A DNA stretch of 35,495 bases from a virus: positions 1-35,495 of IMG/VR virus record IMGVR_UViG_3300031857_000651. One strand, written 5' to 3'. A program made the position numbers and the translations under genes. This document shows positions 29,453 to 35,495 of this stretch, in pieces (the stretch's first letter is position 1; every line of letters starts with the position of its first letter). Under the pieces are notes generated by a model. That model did not search any database. It had not been told where the DNA came from and saw only the letters and a program-made list of their open reading frames with translations.

Positions 29453-31626
29453 GTCAACCTCACCCACCCCGACTGAGGCTCATTGGGTGCAAACCTGGTG
29501 AAGATTGCCGTGCCAATGTGCTTGCGGATATAGCCTGCATCACTGCCTTTGACGCTGCTGAATATTTCGGTCCAGTCAAGTTGGTAGGCGTTTTGGAGTT
29601 CTTTTGGGATGTTTGGGCGACCAGGGCCACGGCGCATGATCACGCTGCTGTGTTGATTGATGATGGACTGGACATGCAGGCAGACCTCATCGCACTTGTC
29701 TTGGATGCGCTGCTCTTTGGCGCTGTCTTGCATGGACTGCCTGGCGGCCAATCGGTCTTGCTCCGATGACATGGCAGGGATGGCCACACGGCAGATGATC
29801 TCTTGCATGTCGCCAGCTTGGGTTAAAACAACTTCTGGGAAAGTGATGCTGTCAAACTTAATCTCTCTGAATGTTGGCTCGTATCGGGTCTTGGTCAGCT
29901 TTAGGTAGCGCTGGTTATCGTCATCCATGAAGAGCACGCCGGTGAGGGTTGCGTCTCCCGTAAATGCAGATGCACCACGGGCCATGGCGTCTGAGTCTTG
30001 GCGGCTTATTGTTTTGTTGGTATGGGTCAGGATACAGACTGGCGCCTTTTGCTGGATAAATATGGTCTGCTTAATGGCGGCAATATATGCACCAACTTCC
30101 GAGTTGTCATTCTCATTGTCAATATCCATGGTGGCATTGGCCGTGTCCAATACTAATAATGGCCTTGTGCCATTTACTGTGTGGCGCTCAATATTATGGG
30201 CAAGCCTGAGTAAATCCTTAACATTGGACCTTCTGGCATCAATAACCACAAACCATTCGTTTAGGTTATTTAAACCATAATGCTTTGAATATGCGAATAA
30301 TGTCCTGATTATCTGGTCAGAGTCTTCAGTCACTATGATTGATTTGCGTTTGTTCTTTGCGTAGATTTCGCACCCTTCAACACTAAATCCCGCCATGACC
30401 ATGCACATGGACAAAACTGCTGTGGTCTTGCCCACACCAGGCTGCCCTGCCAAGATAAAGAAAGAATGGGCCATGAACCCTTCGATCAGGTAGTCGATGG
30501 GCTTGAGGCTGGACAGATCAAGCGCCAGCTCTGGCCATGACGGGTCTGGGGTGTCGGTGGTGGCCACTGGCGCATCAGGTTTTTGTGCCTGGCTGATCAC
30601 AGCTGCAAAGTCTTCCACCGCTGACTTGCGCTCGGACTGCTTGGTCGGGGCTTCCCAGCCTGCATCCTTGGCGTATTTGTAGAGAGTGCCGAGACCTACA
30701 CCCTTGCCCTGGTGAAAGCTCTTCCAGTGCAGCTCAATGTCCTTAGTGCCGGCAAACTTCTGGCCAGCCATGGACCATGTCATCCATGGGCCAAGACCTG
30801 CCTCGCCAAATTCTGTGTGTAGCGCTTGGCCAAGCTCGATCCACTGGTCATAGTCGCAGTCTGGGCTGATAAAGTGCAGCGCCTTGACAGCGCGATCAAT
30901 GTCGCTGTCTTCAACCCTTGAGCCTAATTGGGTGAAGTCAAAGGATTGGCTCGGTGGCGCAGGCTTTGGCTCTTGAAGCTGGTGCTGCTCGATGATCCCC
31001 CAGTCTTGTAGAAGAGCATAAAGGTCTACGGCCTCTTGGAATTCACCGGCCATGGCCTTGCCAGACAGTAGCACCGACTTGCCGGCACTGTTTGGGAGGC
31101 CAAATACTTCGAGTTCCTGACCACCGCCGAGCTTGTATTTGGGCAGGACCTGGTCAGATTCTTTGGGTGGCTGCACCCATAGGAAAACATGCCTGCCACG
31201 GCCTGAGACAGAGACCTCGGTCAGCATGTTGTTGGCCTTGACATACTTGGCCATGCGCTGGATGGCCACATTGGTGGGGCCAGAGGCGTGCTTCATATCC
31301 ACATCGAGGCAAACCAGATAGTTGCCTGATGGGCTGATGATGGGGCGCTGCTGGACTAGGCCAAGGTATTGGCCAAATGGGCATGATTCCATGGCCCAGA
31401 TGTCCTCAGAGCTGTAGAGGTCTGATGGGTCGGTGTCCCGTGCCACACCTTGGCCGCTTCGCTTGAATGGAATCTTTTTGGAGCCTTGCAGGGCAAAGGT
31501 ACAAAAGACAGCATCGGGGGCGACAGCGCCAATCTTGCAGGCCACTTGCTGGCTCTGGCTGAATGTATCTGGCAGGGGTGTTTCAGTTATAGTTGACACT
31601 GAAATTCCTTTAGGTTGGGGTTTCAT
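29449..31626 (-). CDS. Primase-helicase (prim-pol / PriCT-2 / RepA-type ATPase)
   Basis: This 725-aa replication protein has three parts. Residues about 90-160 look like a primase-polymerase core: NYLVCLDVDMKH (Asp108 and Asp110) and VSVSGRGRHVFLWVQ (about 138-152). Residues about 243-325 match PriCT-2: VKALHFISPDCDYDQWIELG, then GKGVGLGTLYKYAKDAGW. Residues about 380-640 form a RecA-like helicase with Walker A GQPGVGKT (394-401), Walker B PLLVLDTAN (Asp494) and VCILTHTNK. A short winged-helix-like end follows. It should prime and unwind phage DNA. I use the ATG at 31626 (ATGA overlap with a tiny upstream frame); the frame continues back to 31818 only as a shadow of the nuclease gene. Confidence 0.85.
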   Translation of the reverse strand: MKPQPKGISVSTITETPLPDTFSQSQQVACKIGAVAPDAVFCTFALQGSKKIPFKRSGQGVARDTDPSDLYSSEDIWAMESCPFGQYLGLVQQRPIISPSGNYLVCLDVDMKHASGPTNVAIQRMAKYVKANNMLTEVSVSGRGRHVFLWVQPPKESDQVLPKYKLGGGQELEVFGLPNSAGKSVLLSGKAMAGEFQEAVDLYALLQDWGIIEQHQLQEPKPAPPSQSFDFTQLGSRVEDSDIDRAVKALHFISPDCDYDQWIELGQALHTEFGEAGLGPWMTWSMAGQKFAGTKDIELHWKSFHQGKGVGLGTLYKYAKDAGWEAPTKQSERKSAVEDFAAVISQAQKPDAPVATTDTPDPSWPELALDLSSLKPIDYLIEGFMAHSFFILAGQPGVGKTTAVLSMCMVMAGFSVEGCEIYAKNKRKSIIVTEDSDQIIRTLFAYSKHYGLNNLNEWFVVIDARRSNVKDLLRLAHNIERHTVNGTRPLLVLDTANATMDIDNENDNSEVGAYIAAIKQTIFIQQKAPVCILTHTNKTISRQDSDAMARGASAFTGDATLTGVLFMDDDNQRYLKLTKTRYEPTFREIKFDSITFPEVVLTQAGDMQEIICRVAIPAMSSEQDRLAARQSMQDSAKEQRIQDKCDEVCLHVQSIINQHSSVIMRRGPGRPNIPKELQNAYQLDWTEIFSSVKGSDAGYIRKHIGTAIFTRFAPNEPQSGWVRLT

Positions 31627-31697
31627 TTTTGATAGTTGCCATGAGTTGACTTTGACCTGGGAGTGTTTACGCGCTGCCAGGTCTTTTCTTTTGGCAT
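31623..31697 (-). CDS. Possible 24-aa basic micro-gene before the primase-helicase
   Basis: A frame of 24 codons starts at 31697, 12 bases after the nuclease stop, and ends in an ATGA overlap with the primase-helicase start. The product is basic and polar (MPKEKTWQRVNTPRSKSTHG, then NYQK). No good ribosome site is placed in front (AAGGA is about 15 bases away). The primase-helicase itself lacks a ribosome site, so this micro-frame may serve mainly to deliver ribosomes to it. It could be a leader peptide or a real protein. Confidence 0.4.
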   Translation of the reverse strand: MPKEKTWQRVNTPRSKSTHGNYQK

Positions 31698-31709
31698 GAG
31701 GTTTGGATT

Positions 31710-32717
31710 CTATTCCTTGGCCTTGACAAGACTTGGCGCAGCCACCTTCTCGCCAACTAGGTCTTCGCTGACCTCGACACCGAGTTTCAAGACAGCACTG
31801 GGGCTTTTCAGCTCCCACACTTTCAAATTGTCTTTGAATGCCTCCATGACCAGCTTCTCATCCTTCCAGAATTTTGTCTTGCGGCCTGCACGCATGGTCC
31901 AGCCAGTGATTGCTTTGCCATCAGCGATCTGAGCCTTTGCAGCAGTCTGCACGGCATCGGCCCATGCGGCCACCAGAGCTGCGTTGTCCAGCATCTCAGG
32001 GGTGACAGTGGTGTCAGGCTTGAAATCAAGCCTAGCGGTCTCTTGGACCTTCTCGCGCATAGATGGGCAGATGGTCTTGGCCTTGCAGTAGCGGCAGGCA
32101 TCCACGCTGGGGCTTGTTGGTGCATCAGCTGTGAGCGCTAATTCCGCAGCAGTCTTCAAGCGATCACCATGGTCAATCAAGTCTTGGCCAGTGACTGTCC
32201 ACTTGCTGTGGCCGAAACGGGGCTGGAAGATATGCACTGTGGCCGTGATGTGGCTGGGCGCTTTGAATTGCCTCATGGCGCCCAAGGCATATGTCAGCAG
32301 CTGCTTGTTGTCTGTGGCGTCAACGGCCACACGGCCAGTCTTTAGGTCCACGACATGCAAGTGGTCGCCATCGACCAGGACTGCATCAGCCGTGCCGCCA
32401 AGCGCTGGGTGTAGGGACTTGAGGCCTTCATCGAGGTTTACTTCGATGAGCTTCTTGCGCGGATTCTCGACCAGAGTGTTGACAAAGTCTGCGTAAAGCT
32501 GGGCCATGGCCACATGGTCCTTGTCGGTGTTGGCAGGGACTTCATGGCCAGACAGAATGATCTCAGAGAGTTCATGGATTGCTGTGCCGATGGCAGCAGC
32601 CTCGCCGGCTGGCTCGTAGGGCATGAAGGATTCGAGCCGGTATGAGCCTGGGCACTGCATGAATCTGTCGGTGCGGGATGCTGACAGTCGGGCGTGTTTA
32701 CGGGTTTCATGTTGCAT
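31710..32717 (-). CDS. Cas4/RecB-like PD-(D/E)xK nuclease (DUF2800 type)
   Basis: This 335-aa nuclease has GTAIHELSEIIL (His48), LGGTADAVLVDGDHLHVVDL with Asp111 and Asp124, then K126 of DLKTG. NKQLLTYALGAMRQF provides the Gln (139) and Tyr (143). Four cysteines (Cys22, 208, 211 and 217: MQCPGS and DACRYCKAKTICPSM) fit an iron-sulphur cluster joining the two ends, as in Cas4 and AddB. It should process DNA ends, probably for recombination-based replication alongside SSB and the SNF2 helicase. AGGAGA lies upstream of the ATG at 32717. Confidence 0.85.
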   Translation of the reverse strand: MQHETRKHARLSASRTDRFMQCPGSYRLESFMPYEPAGEAAAIGTAIHELSEIILSGHEVPANTDKDHVAMAQLYADFVNTLVENPRKKLIEVNLDEGLKSLHPALGGTADAVLVDGDHLHVVDLKTGRVAVDATDNKQLLTYALGAMRQFKAPSHITATVHIFQPRFGHSKWTVTGQDLIDHGDRLKTAAELALTADAPTSPSVDACRYCKAKTICPSMREKVQETARLDFKPDTTVTPEMLDNAALVAAWADAVQTAAKAQIADGKAITGWTMRAGRKTKFWKDEKLVMEAFKDNLKVWELKSPSAVLKLGVEVSEDLVGEKVAAPSLVKAKE

Positions 32718-32729
32718 GGTTTCTCCTGG

Positions 32730-33956
32730 TTAAATGATTTGATTGACGACATTGAGCTTCTTCAAAACCTTGGCCAGCACATTGTGGTCAAGGGATGCCC
32801 TAATGGTCAGAATGTAGATGATGGGCGGGATGCCTGACTTGTTGATGTTCTCGACCCTGCTACTGGCCTGCTCCAGCGCCGAGGTGGACCAAGTGCATTC
32901 GACAAAGACAATGGTGTCGGCAGCGGAGAGGTCCACACCCTCAGACATGGCAGCAATGTTGCCGATGATGCATTGGGTCTTGCCGGTCTGGAAAGCCTCG
33001 ATGGCCATGTCGCGCTTGGCCCGTGATGTGTCACCCACCACAATGACCGGCTTGTGTTCTTTGAGTTCATCTTGCAGGGCTGCCACAACATCCTTGTGGT
33101 GCGCAAAGACCACTACCGGCTCATTGGCCTGCAAGAGGTCATCAATGAATTCACTGGCAGCCTTCACCTTGCGCATACCGGCCTCGCGCATGACCTCGGC
33201 CAGACCCTCAAAGGCCAGCAAGGCATTGGGGTTTGCCACCAAGGCATCGGCATCAAAGCCTTGCTCGCGTTTGTCACTGGGTAGGTCAAAGGTGATGAGA
33301 CTGACTTGCGGGTTTTTATAGTCCTTGAAGATGGCCTCTTTCTTTCTGCGCAGCACATGGGGCTTCATCAGCTCTTTGAGTTCACCCAAGTTGCTGGCGC
33401 CACTGGTGTCTAGCCCCCATGGCGCCGCCCACATCTTGGCGTATCGGGCTGCAAAGTCGTACCAGCCGCCACGATAAACACCAAGGCCGTGCAAGATGGG
33501 CCACAGCTCGATGGGGCGATTTGGGATGGGTGTGCCACTGAGGGCATAGACATAGTCAATCTTTTTCATGGCCAGCATGGCCGCCTTTGTTCTGGCAGCC
33601 TTTGGATTCTTAATCCTGTGGCACTCGTCCAAAACTAGAGTGTTATATCTGTCGCATTGCGTTACACCATACTGCAACACATCGTAGTTGATGATGGTGA
33701 TATCTGCTGAATTTATCTCTGCCGCGCCTCGTTTGCCGTTGACCACATGGACTGTGACATTGGGGGCCAGCTTGCTGAAAGCCGCTTCCCAGACTGTCTT
33801 GGCAATGGCTGGGCAGACGATGAGGGCTGGGAGGTTTTCTAGGGCAGCAGCTGCTGTGGGTAGCGTCTTACCAACACGGGGCTGGTCGGCCAGTATGGCC
33901 CTGCGCCGAGACAGTAAAAAGAGCTTGGCCTCTTGCTGATGGGGGAATAACTGCAT
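32730..33956 (-). CDS. SNF2-family (SF2) DNA helicase/translocase
   Basis: This 408-aa ATPase shows the SF2 motifs in order: QPRVGKTLPT (motif I, 25-34), PALIVCPA (Ia), VLDECHRIKN (motif II, DECH 110-113), ALSGTPIPNR (motif III), VVVFAHHKDVVAAL (IV), GVDLSAADTIVFVE (V) and EQASSRVENINKSG (VI). It is a compact single-chain form like those in many phages. It may remodel forks or recombination intermediates. The start at 33956 has GAAGGA 7 bases away. It is the first gene of the leftward block, so its promoter in 33957-34077 controls replication genes and perhaps everything that follows. Confidence 0.9.
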   Translation of the reverse strand: MQLFPHQQEAKLFLLSRRRAILADQPRVGKTLPTAAAALENLPALIVCPAIAKTVWEAAFSKLAPNVTVHVVNGKRGAAEINSADITIINYDVLQYGVTQCDRYNTLVLDECHRIKNPKAARTKAAMLAMKKIDYVYALSGTPIPNRPIELWPILHGLGVYRGGWYDFAARYAKMWAAPWGLDTSGASNLGELKELMKPHVLRRKKEAIFKDYKNPQVSLITFDLPSDKREQGFDADALVANPNALLAFEGLAEVMREAGMRKVKAASEFIDDLLQANEPVVVFAHHKDVVAALQDELKEHKPVIVVGDTSRAKRDMAIEAFQTGKTQCIIGNIAAMSEGVDLSAADTIVFVECTWSTSALEQASSRVENINKSGIPPIIYILTIRASLDHNVLAKVLKKLNVVNQII

Positions 33957-33979
33957 GATCGTTTCCTTCGTTTAATTTG

Positions 33980-34009
33980 TTGGCAGTGTAACCACATTTG
34001 TGCTAAAGT
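33980..34009 (+). promoter_or_regulatory. Possible rightward promoter for the SSB gene
   Basis: Reading rightward, TTGGCA (33980-33985) and TAAAGT (34004-34009) are 18 bases apart. The match is weak but it sits upstream of the SSB gene and overlaps the leftward promoter on the other strand. Simultaneous use of both would be hindered. Confidence 0.35.
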
Positions 34010-34013
34010 GCAA
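33985..34013 (-). promoter_or_regulatory. Leftward sigma70-like promoter
   Basis: Reading leftward, TTGCAC (34013-34008) and TACACT (33990-33985) are separated by exactly 17 bases. Each matches four of the six sigma70 consensus bases. It lies about 30 bases before the ATG of the SNF2 helicase gene and is the best-placed promoter for the main leftward block. No experiment supports it. Confidence 0.5.
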
Positions 34014-34014
34014 T

Positions 34015-34045
34015 TTCTGCAAACGCAGAAAACGATTAAATCGTT
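34015..34045. promoter_or_regulatory. Two adjacent perfect inverted repeats before the SSB gene
   Basis: TTCTGC-AAAC-GCAGAA (34015-34030) is followed directly by AACGAT-TAA-ATCGTT (34031-34045). Both are perfect 6-bp dyads. They lie between the promoters and the SSB start, about 33 bases before the ATG. They could be operators for a dimeric repressor or hairpins in the SSB messenger leader. Confidence 0.6.
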
Positions 34046-34077
34046 AAAACCCTGTAAACCCTTAAAAGGAAAAAACC

Positions 34078-34641
34078 ATGTCTACAAGAGTCGTAACCGG
34101 TAAAGTTCGCTTCTCATATTTCTCAGCTTTGACAGCTCGCAAGAATGAGATGAACGGCAAAGAAGAGTTCTCAACCCAAGTGCTGGTCCCCAAATCAGAC
34201 ACCGAGACTGTGAACCAATTGAAAGCGGCAGCCAAGGCCGCATTGACCGCCAAGTTCGGGGACAAGATTCCCAAAACTGTGCGCAATCCCTTGCGTGATG
34301 GCGACACCGAGACCAAGTCTGATGGCTCACCACTGGGCGATGAGTACAAGGGTCACTACTTCTTCAACACTAAGTCAACGACCAAGCCTGGTGCTGTGGA
34401 CGCCCATGGCCACGACATCATTGGCAGCCAAGACATTGTGTCTGGCGACTATGGCCGAGTGAGCTTGAATGCTTATGCCTATGACCAAGCTGGCAATAAG
34501 GGTGTGTCGTATGGCCTGAACAACATCATGCTCTTGGCCAAGGGTGATTCGCTTGGTGGTGCAAAGCCAAGTGCTGCCAGTGATTTTGGCGTGGTGGCCG
34601 GCAAGGCGCCAGCAGCAGAGTCAGTCGATAGTGACTGGTGA
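34078..34641 (+). CDS. ssDNA-binding protein, DUF2815 (Enc34-type)
   Basis: This 187-aa protein starts TRVVTGKVRFSYFSALTARK, then EEFSTQVLVPKSDTETVNQL. It continues with KFGDKIPKTVRNPLRDGDTE, YKGHYFFNTKSTTKPGAVDA and IVSGDYGRVSLNAYAYDQAG, and ends NKGVSYGLNNIMLLAKGD. These blocks match the DUF2815 family, which includes the ssDNA-binding protein of phage Enc34. The end is acidic with a terminal aromatic (ESVDSDW), as in SSB tails that bind partners. AAAAGGA lies 7 bases before the ATG. It is a single-gene rightward unit that converges with, and overlaps by 21 bases, the repressor-like gene. Confidence 0.9.
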   Translation: MSTRVVTGKVRFSYFSALTARKNEMNGKEEFSTQVLVPKSDTETVNQLKAAAKAALTAKFGDKIPKTVRNPLRDGDTETKSDGSPLGDEYKGHYFFNTKSTTKPGAVDAHGHDIIGSQDIVSGDYGRVSLNAYAYDQAGNKGVSYGLNNIMLLAKGDSLGGAKPSAASDFGVVAGKAPAAESVDSDW

Positions 34642-34824
34642 TCTGTCCTCGATCAGCTTATTGAGCGCAATGTTCAATTGATTGACTGATGTCCACAAAG
34701 GCTCCACAGTTCCAGACAGCCACCGGCTGACTTGGGACTGCTGGATGCCAGCGGCCTCGCACACCGCAGCCATGGTGATCTTGTGAGCCTTGGCCCTCGC
34801 CCTGATAGTGTGAATTGATTCCAT
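34621..34824 (-). CDS. Small HTH protein, Cro/cI-like regulator
   Basis: This 67-aa protein is one helix-turn-helix domain: IRARAKAHKITMAAVCEAAG, then IQQSQVSRWLSGTVEPLW and TSVNQLNIALNKLIE. The turn AAGIQQSQVSRWLSG is the standard HTH_3 recognition unit. It has no dimer or cleavage domain, so it is closer to Cro or a plasmid-type repressor than to cI. It is read leftward from a 114-base region shared with the rightward early operon, so it may repress both. No integrase is present, so its role is regulation, not proven lysogeny. Confidence 0.75.
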   Translation of the reverse strand: MESIHTIRARAKAHKITMAAVCEAAGIQQSQVSRWLSGTVEPLWTSVNQLNIALNKLIEDRSPVTID

Positions 34825-34938
34825 GGCCGCATTCTAATTGCGGAATATGTATAAAAACAACAGATAAAAATAATTGTTGCAACATATTTGTTTTATGTCC
34901 ACAATGGTTACACCAATCAACTTAAACGAAAGAAACCG
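34825..34938. promoter_or_regulatory. Divergent promoter-operator region of repressor and early operon
   Basis: This 114-base AT-rich region separates the HTH gene and the early operon. It holds a candidate rightward promoter, TTGCAA (34877-34882) and CACAAT (34900-34905), 17 bases apart. Nested dyads include ATAAAAACAA/TTGTTTTAT (34851-34860, 34888-34896) and CAACA/TGTTG (34858-34862, 34875-34879). Near the HTH start, CCGCA/TGCGG flanks ctaattgcggaa (34834-34845), which differs by one inserted T from the repeat in 29263-29443. Operators for the HTH protein are expected here. Confidence 0.55.
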
Positions 34939-35034
34939 ATGAAACCCTCAACCGAATCCCTCTTAGATTATTTGACAGCCTTGGCCATTGGCGTTGGCTT
35001 GGCCCTCTTGCTGGTGGCATGGTGGTCGTCATGA
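34939..35034 (+). CDS. 31-aa single-helix membrane peptide, start of early operon
   Basis: A short frame gives MKPSTESLLDYL and then one membrane helix (TALAIGVGLALLLVAWWSS). AAAGAAA is the only possible ribosome site. It ends in an ATGA overlap with the next gene, so it is very likely translated as the first member of the early operon. Small one-helix peptides made early by phages can block superinfection or alter the membrane. No particular role can be shown here. Confidence 0.6.
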   Translation: MKPSTESLLDYLTALAIGVGLALLLVAWWSS

Positions 35035-35252
35035 AAAATGAACCTGCATTTCCAACAGAGATAAACACAGAGCATTTCAGCCACCCGTCAACCATCTACA
35101 AAACTGGCATGACCTTGCGTGACTACTTTGCGGCTAAGGCTATGCAAGGGTTTATGGCAAACAAAGCCAATCCAATGCACTTTCAGCCAGAAAATGATGC
35201 TGCATGGGCATACACCATTGCAGACGCAATGCTGAAAGCGAGAGAAGCATGA
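35031..35252 (+). CDS. Conserved early phage protein with GMTLRDYFAAKAMQG motif
   Basis: This 73-aa protein has a polar front (NEPAFPTEINTEHFSHPSTI), then YKTGMTLRDYFAAKAMQGFM and a helical end (AAWAYTIADAMLKAREA). The GMTLRDYFAAKAMQG and YxxADAMLxAR blocks are very common in small phage proteins I recall, always without a function. The start at 35031 is set by ATGA overlap with the membrane-peptide stop; the GTG at 35019 lies inside that gene. Part of the rightward early operon. Confidence 0.8.
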   Translation: MKNEPAFPTEINTEHFSHPSTIYKTGMTLRDYFAAKAMQGFMANKANPMHFQPENDAAWAYTIADAMLKAREA

Positions 35253-35392
35253 ACTATCTTGGTTGCCAGCCTAAAGAGCCTGATGCCAAGTGCATGAATT
35301 GCAAGCGGCATAAGGCTTCGGGTGTGGTGGTTAAGAATTCAAAAGACAAAGCCTGCATCTACATCCCCATTTCACTTCAGAAAAAGCCATGA
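35249..35392 (+). CDS. 47-aa Cys-rich early protein
   Basis: This protein of 47 residues reads NYLGCQPKEPDAKCMNCKRH, then KASGVVVKNSKDKACIYIPI and ends SLQKKP. Four cysteines (6, 15, 18 and 35), with a CxxC in the middle, suggest a small zinc site. It overlaps both neighbours by ATGA (35249 and 35389). The stop lies within the terminal repeat, and in the circular genome the next gene is the 89-aa protein at position 21. Function unknown. Confidence 0.7.
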   Translation: MNYLGCQPKEPDAKCMNCKRHKASGVVVKNSKDKACIYIPISLQKKP

Positions 35393-35495
35393 CCAAAGAC
35401 GAAATTTTCAAACTGATTGAAGACAATGGCCTGTCACTGCATGGTGACATTGAGCACTTTGCCGCCCTTGTTGCTGATCGTGTTTACGCTCAATA
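35369..35495. repeat. Right copy of the 127-bp terminal repeat
   Basis: Identical to 1-127; see that entry. Removing one copy gives a closed circle in which the early operon runs without a break. Confidence 0.95.
35389..35495 (+). CDS. Second, cut-off copy of the 89-aa early gene
   Basis: This is the first 107 bases of the gene at 21-290, cut by the end of the contig. It is not a separate gene but the same locus seen twice through the circular overlap. The ATGA overlap with the 47-aa gene is visible only here. Confidence 0.9.
   Translation, partial: MTKDEIFKLIEDNGLSLHGDIEHFAALVADRVYAQ

Overview
The window is a complete genome of a small tailed phage (Caudoviricetes, short-tailed podovirus layout), opened at an arbitrary point. 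Bases 1-127 recur exactly at 35369-35495, so this is a circular assembly of 35,368 bp with a k-mer-sized overlap. Reading frames run through the junction. The host is Gram-negative: there is a nested two-component spanin pair and a phage lipoprotein. Balanced GC and protein style recall phages of freshwater Burkholderiales, but that host assignment is only an impression. I see no integrase, tRNA, CRISPR array, insertion sequence, RNA polymerase or DNA polymerase.

There are three transcription blocks. (1) A leftward block from 33956 down to 1257 carries almost everything. In transcription order it holds: replication (SNF2-type helicase, Cas4/RecB-like nuclease, primase-helicase), a Cys-rich protein, a VRR-NUC nuclease, terminase small subunit, a 338-bp non-coding region, a run of tiny Cys-rich genes, terminase large subunit, basic and Cys-rich head-region proteins, portal, scaffold and SU10-type major capsid protein. 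After a strong hairpin terminator come a glycosyltransferase, head-tail adaptor, tail proteins, S74-chaperone tail fibre, a lysis region rich in micro-membrane-proteins, endolysin, a P22 gp10-like stopper, and large Ala/Gly/Gln-rich proteins that are probably internal virion (ejection) proteins. (2) A rightward ssDNA-binding protein gene (34078-34641) faces a leftward HTH repressor-like gene (34621-34824). (3) A rightward early block begins at about 34939, crosses the assembly junction, and ends at 1297.

Replication seems to combine phage primase-helicase, helicase, nuclease and SSB with the host polymerase. This fits two clusters of DnaA-box-like 9-mers, at 27899-27987 and 29209-29376. Head assembly uses portal, scaffold and SU10-type capsid with terminase packaging. 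The short tail is adaptor, gp10-like stopper and fibre. Lysis uses a GH19-like endolysin, spanins and several holin or antiholin candidates.

More than twenty adjacent genes overlap by exactly ATGA. This fixes many start codons and reveals several genes of 24-59 codons that a length cutoff would miss. The most unusual features are the repeat/palindrome region at 29263-29443 with a related motif near the repressor promoter, the non-coding region next to the terminase small subunit, the microprotein-rich lysis region, and an AT-rich, possibly exchangeable C-terminal half in the last virion protein. All family names come from recall of motifs; no database was searched.
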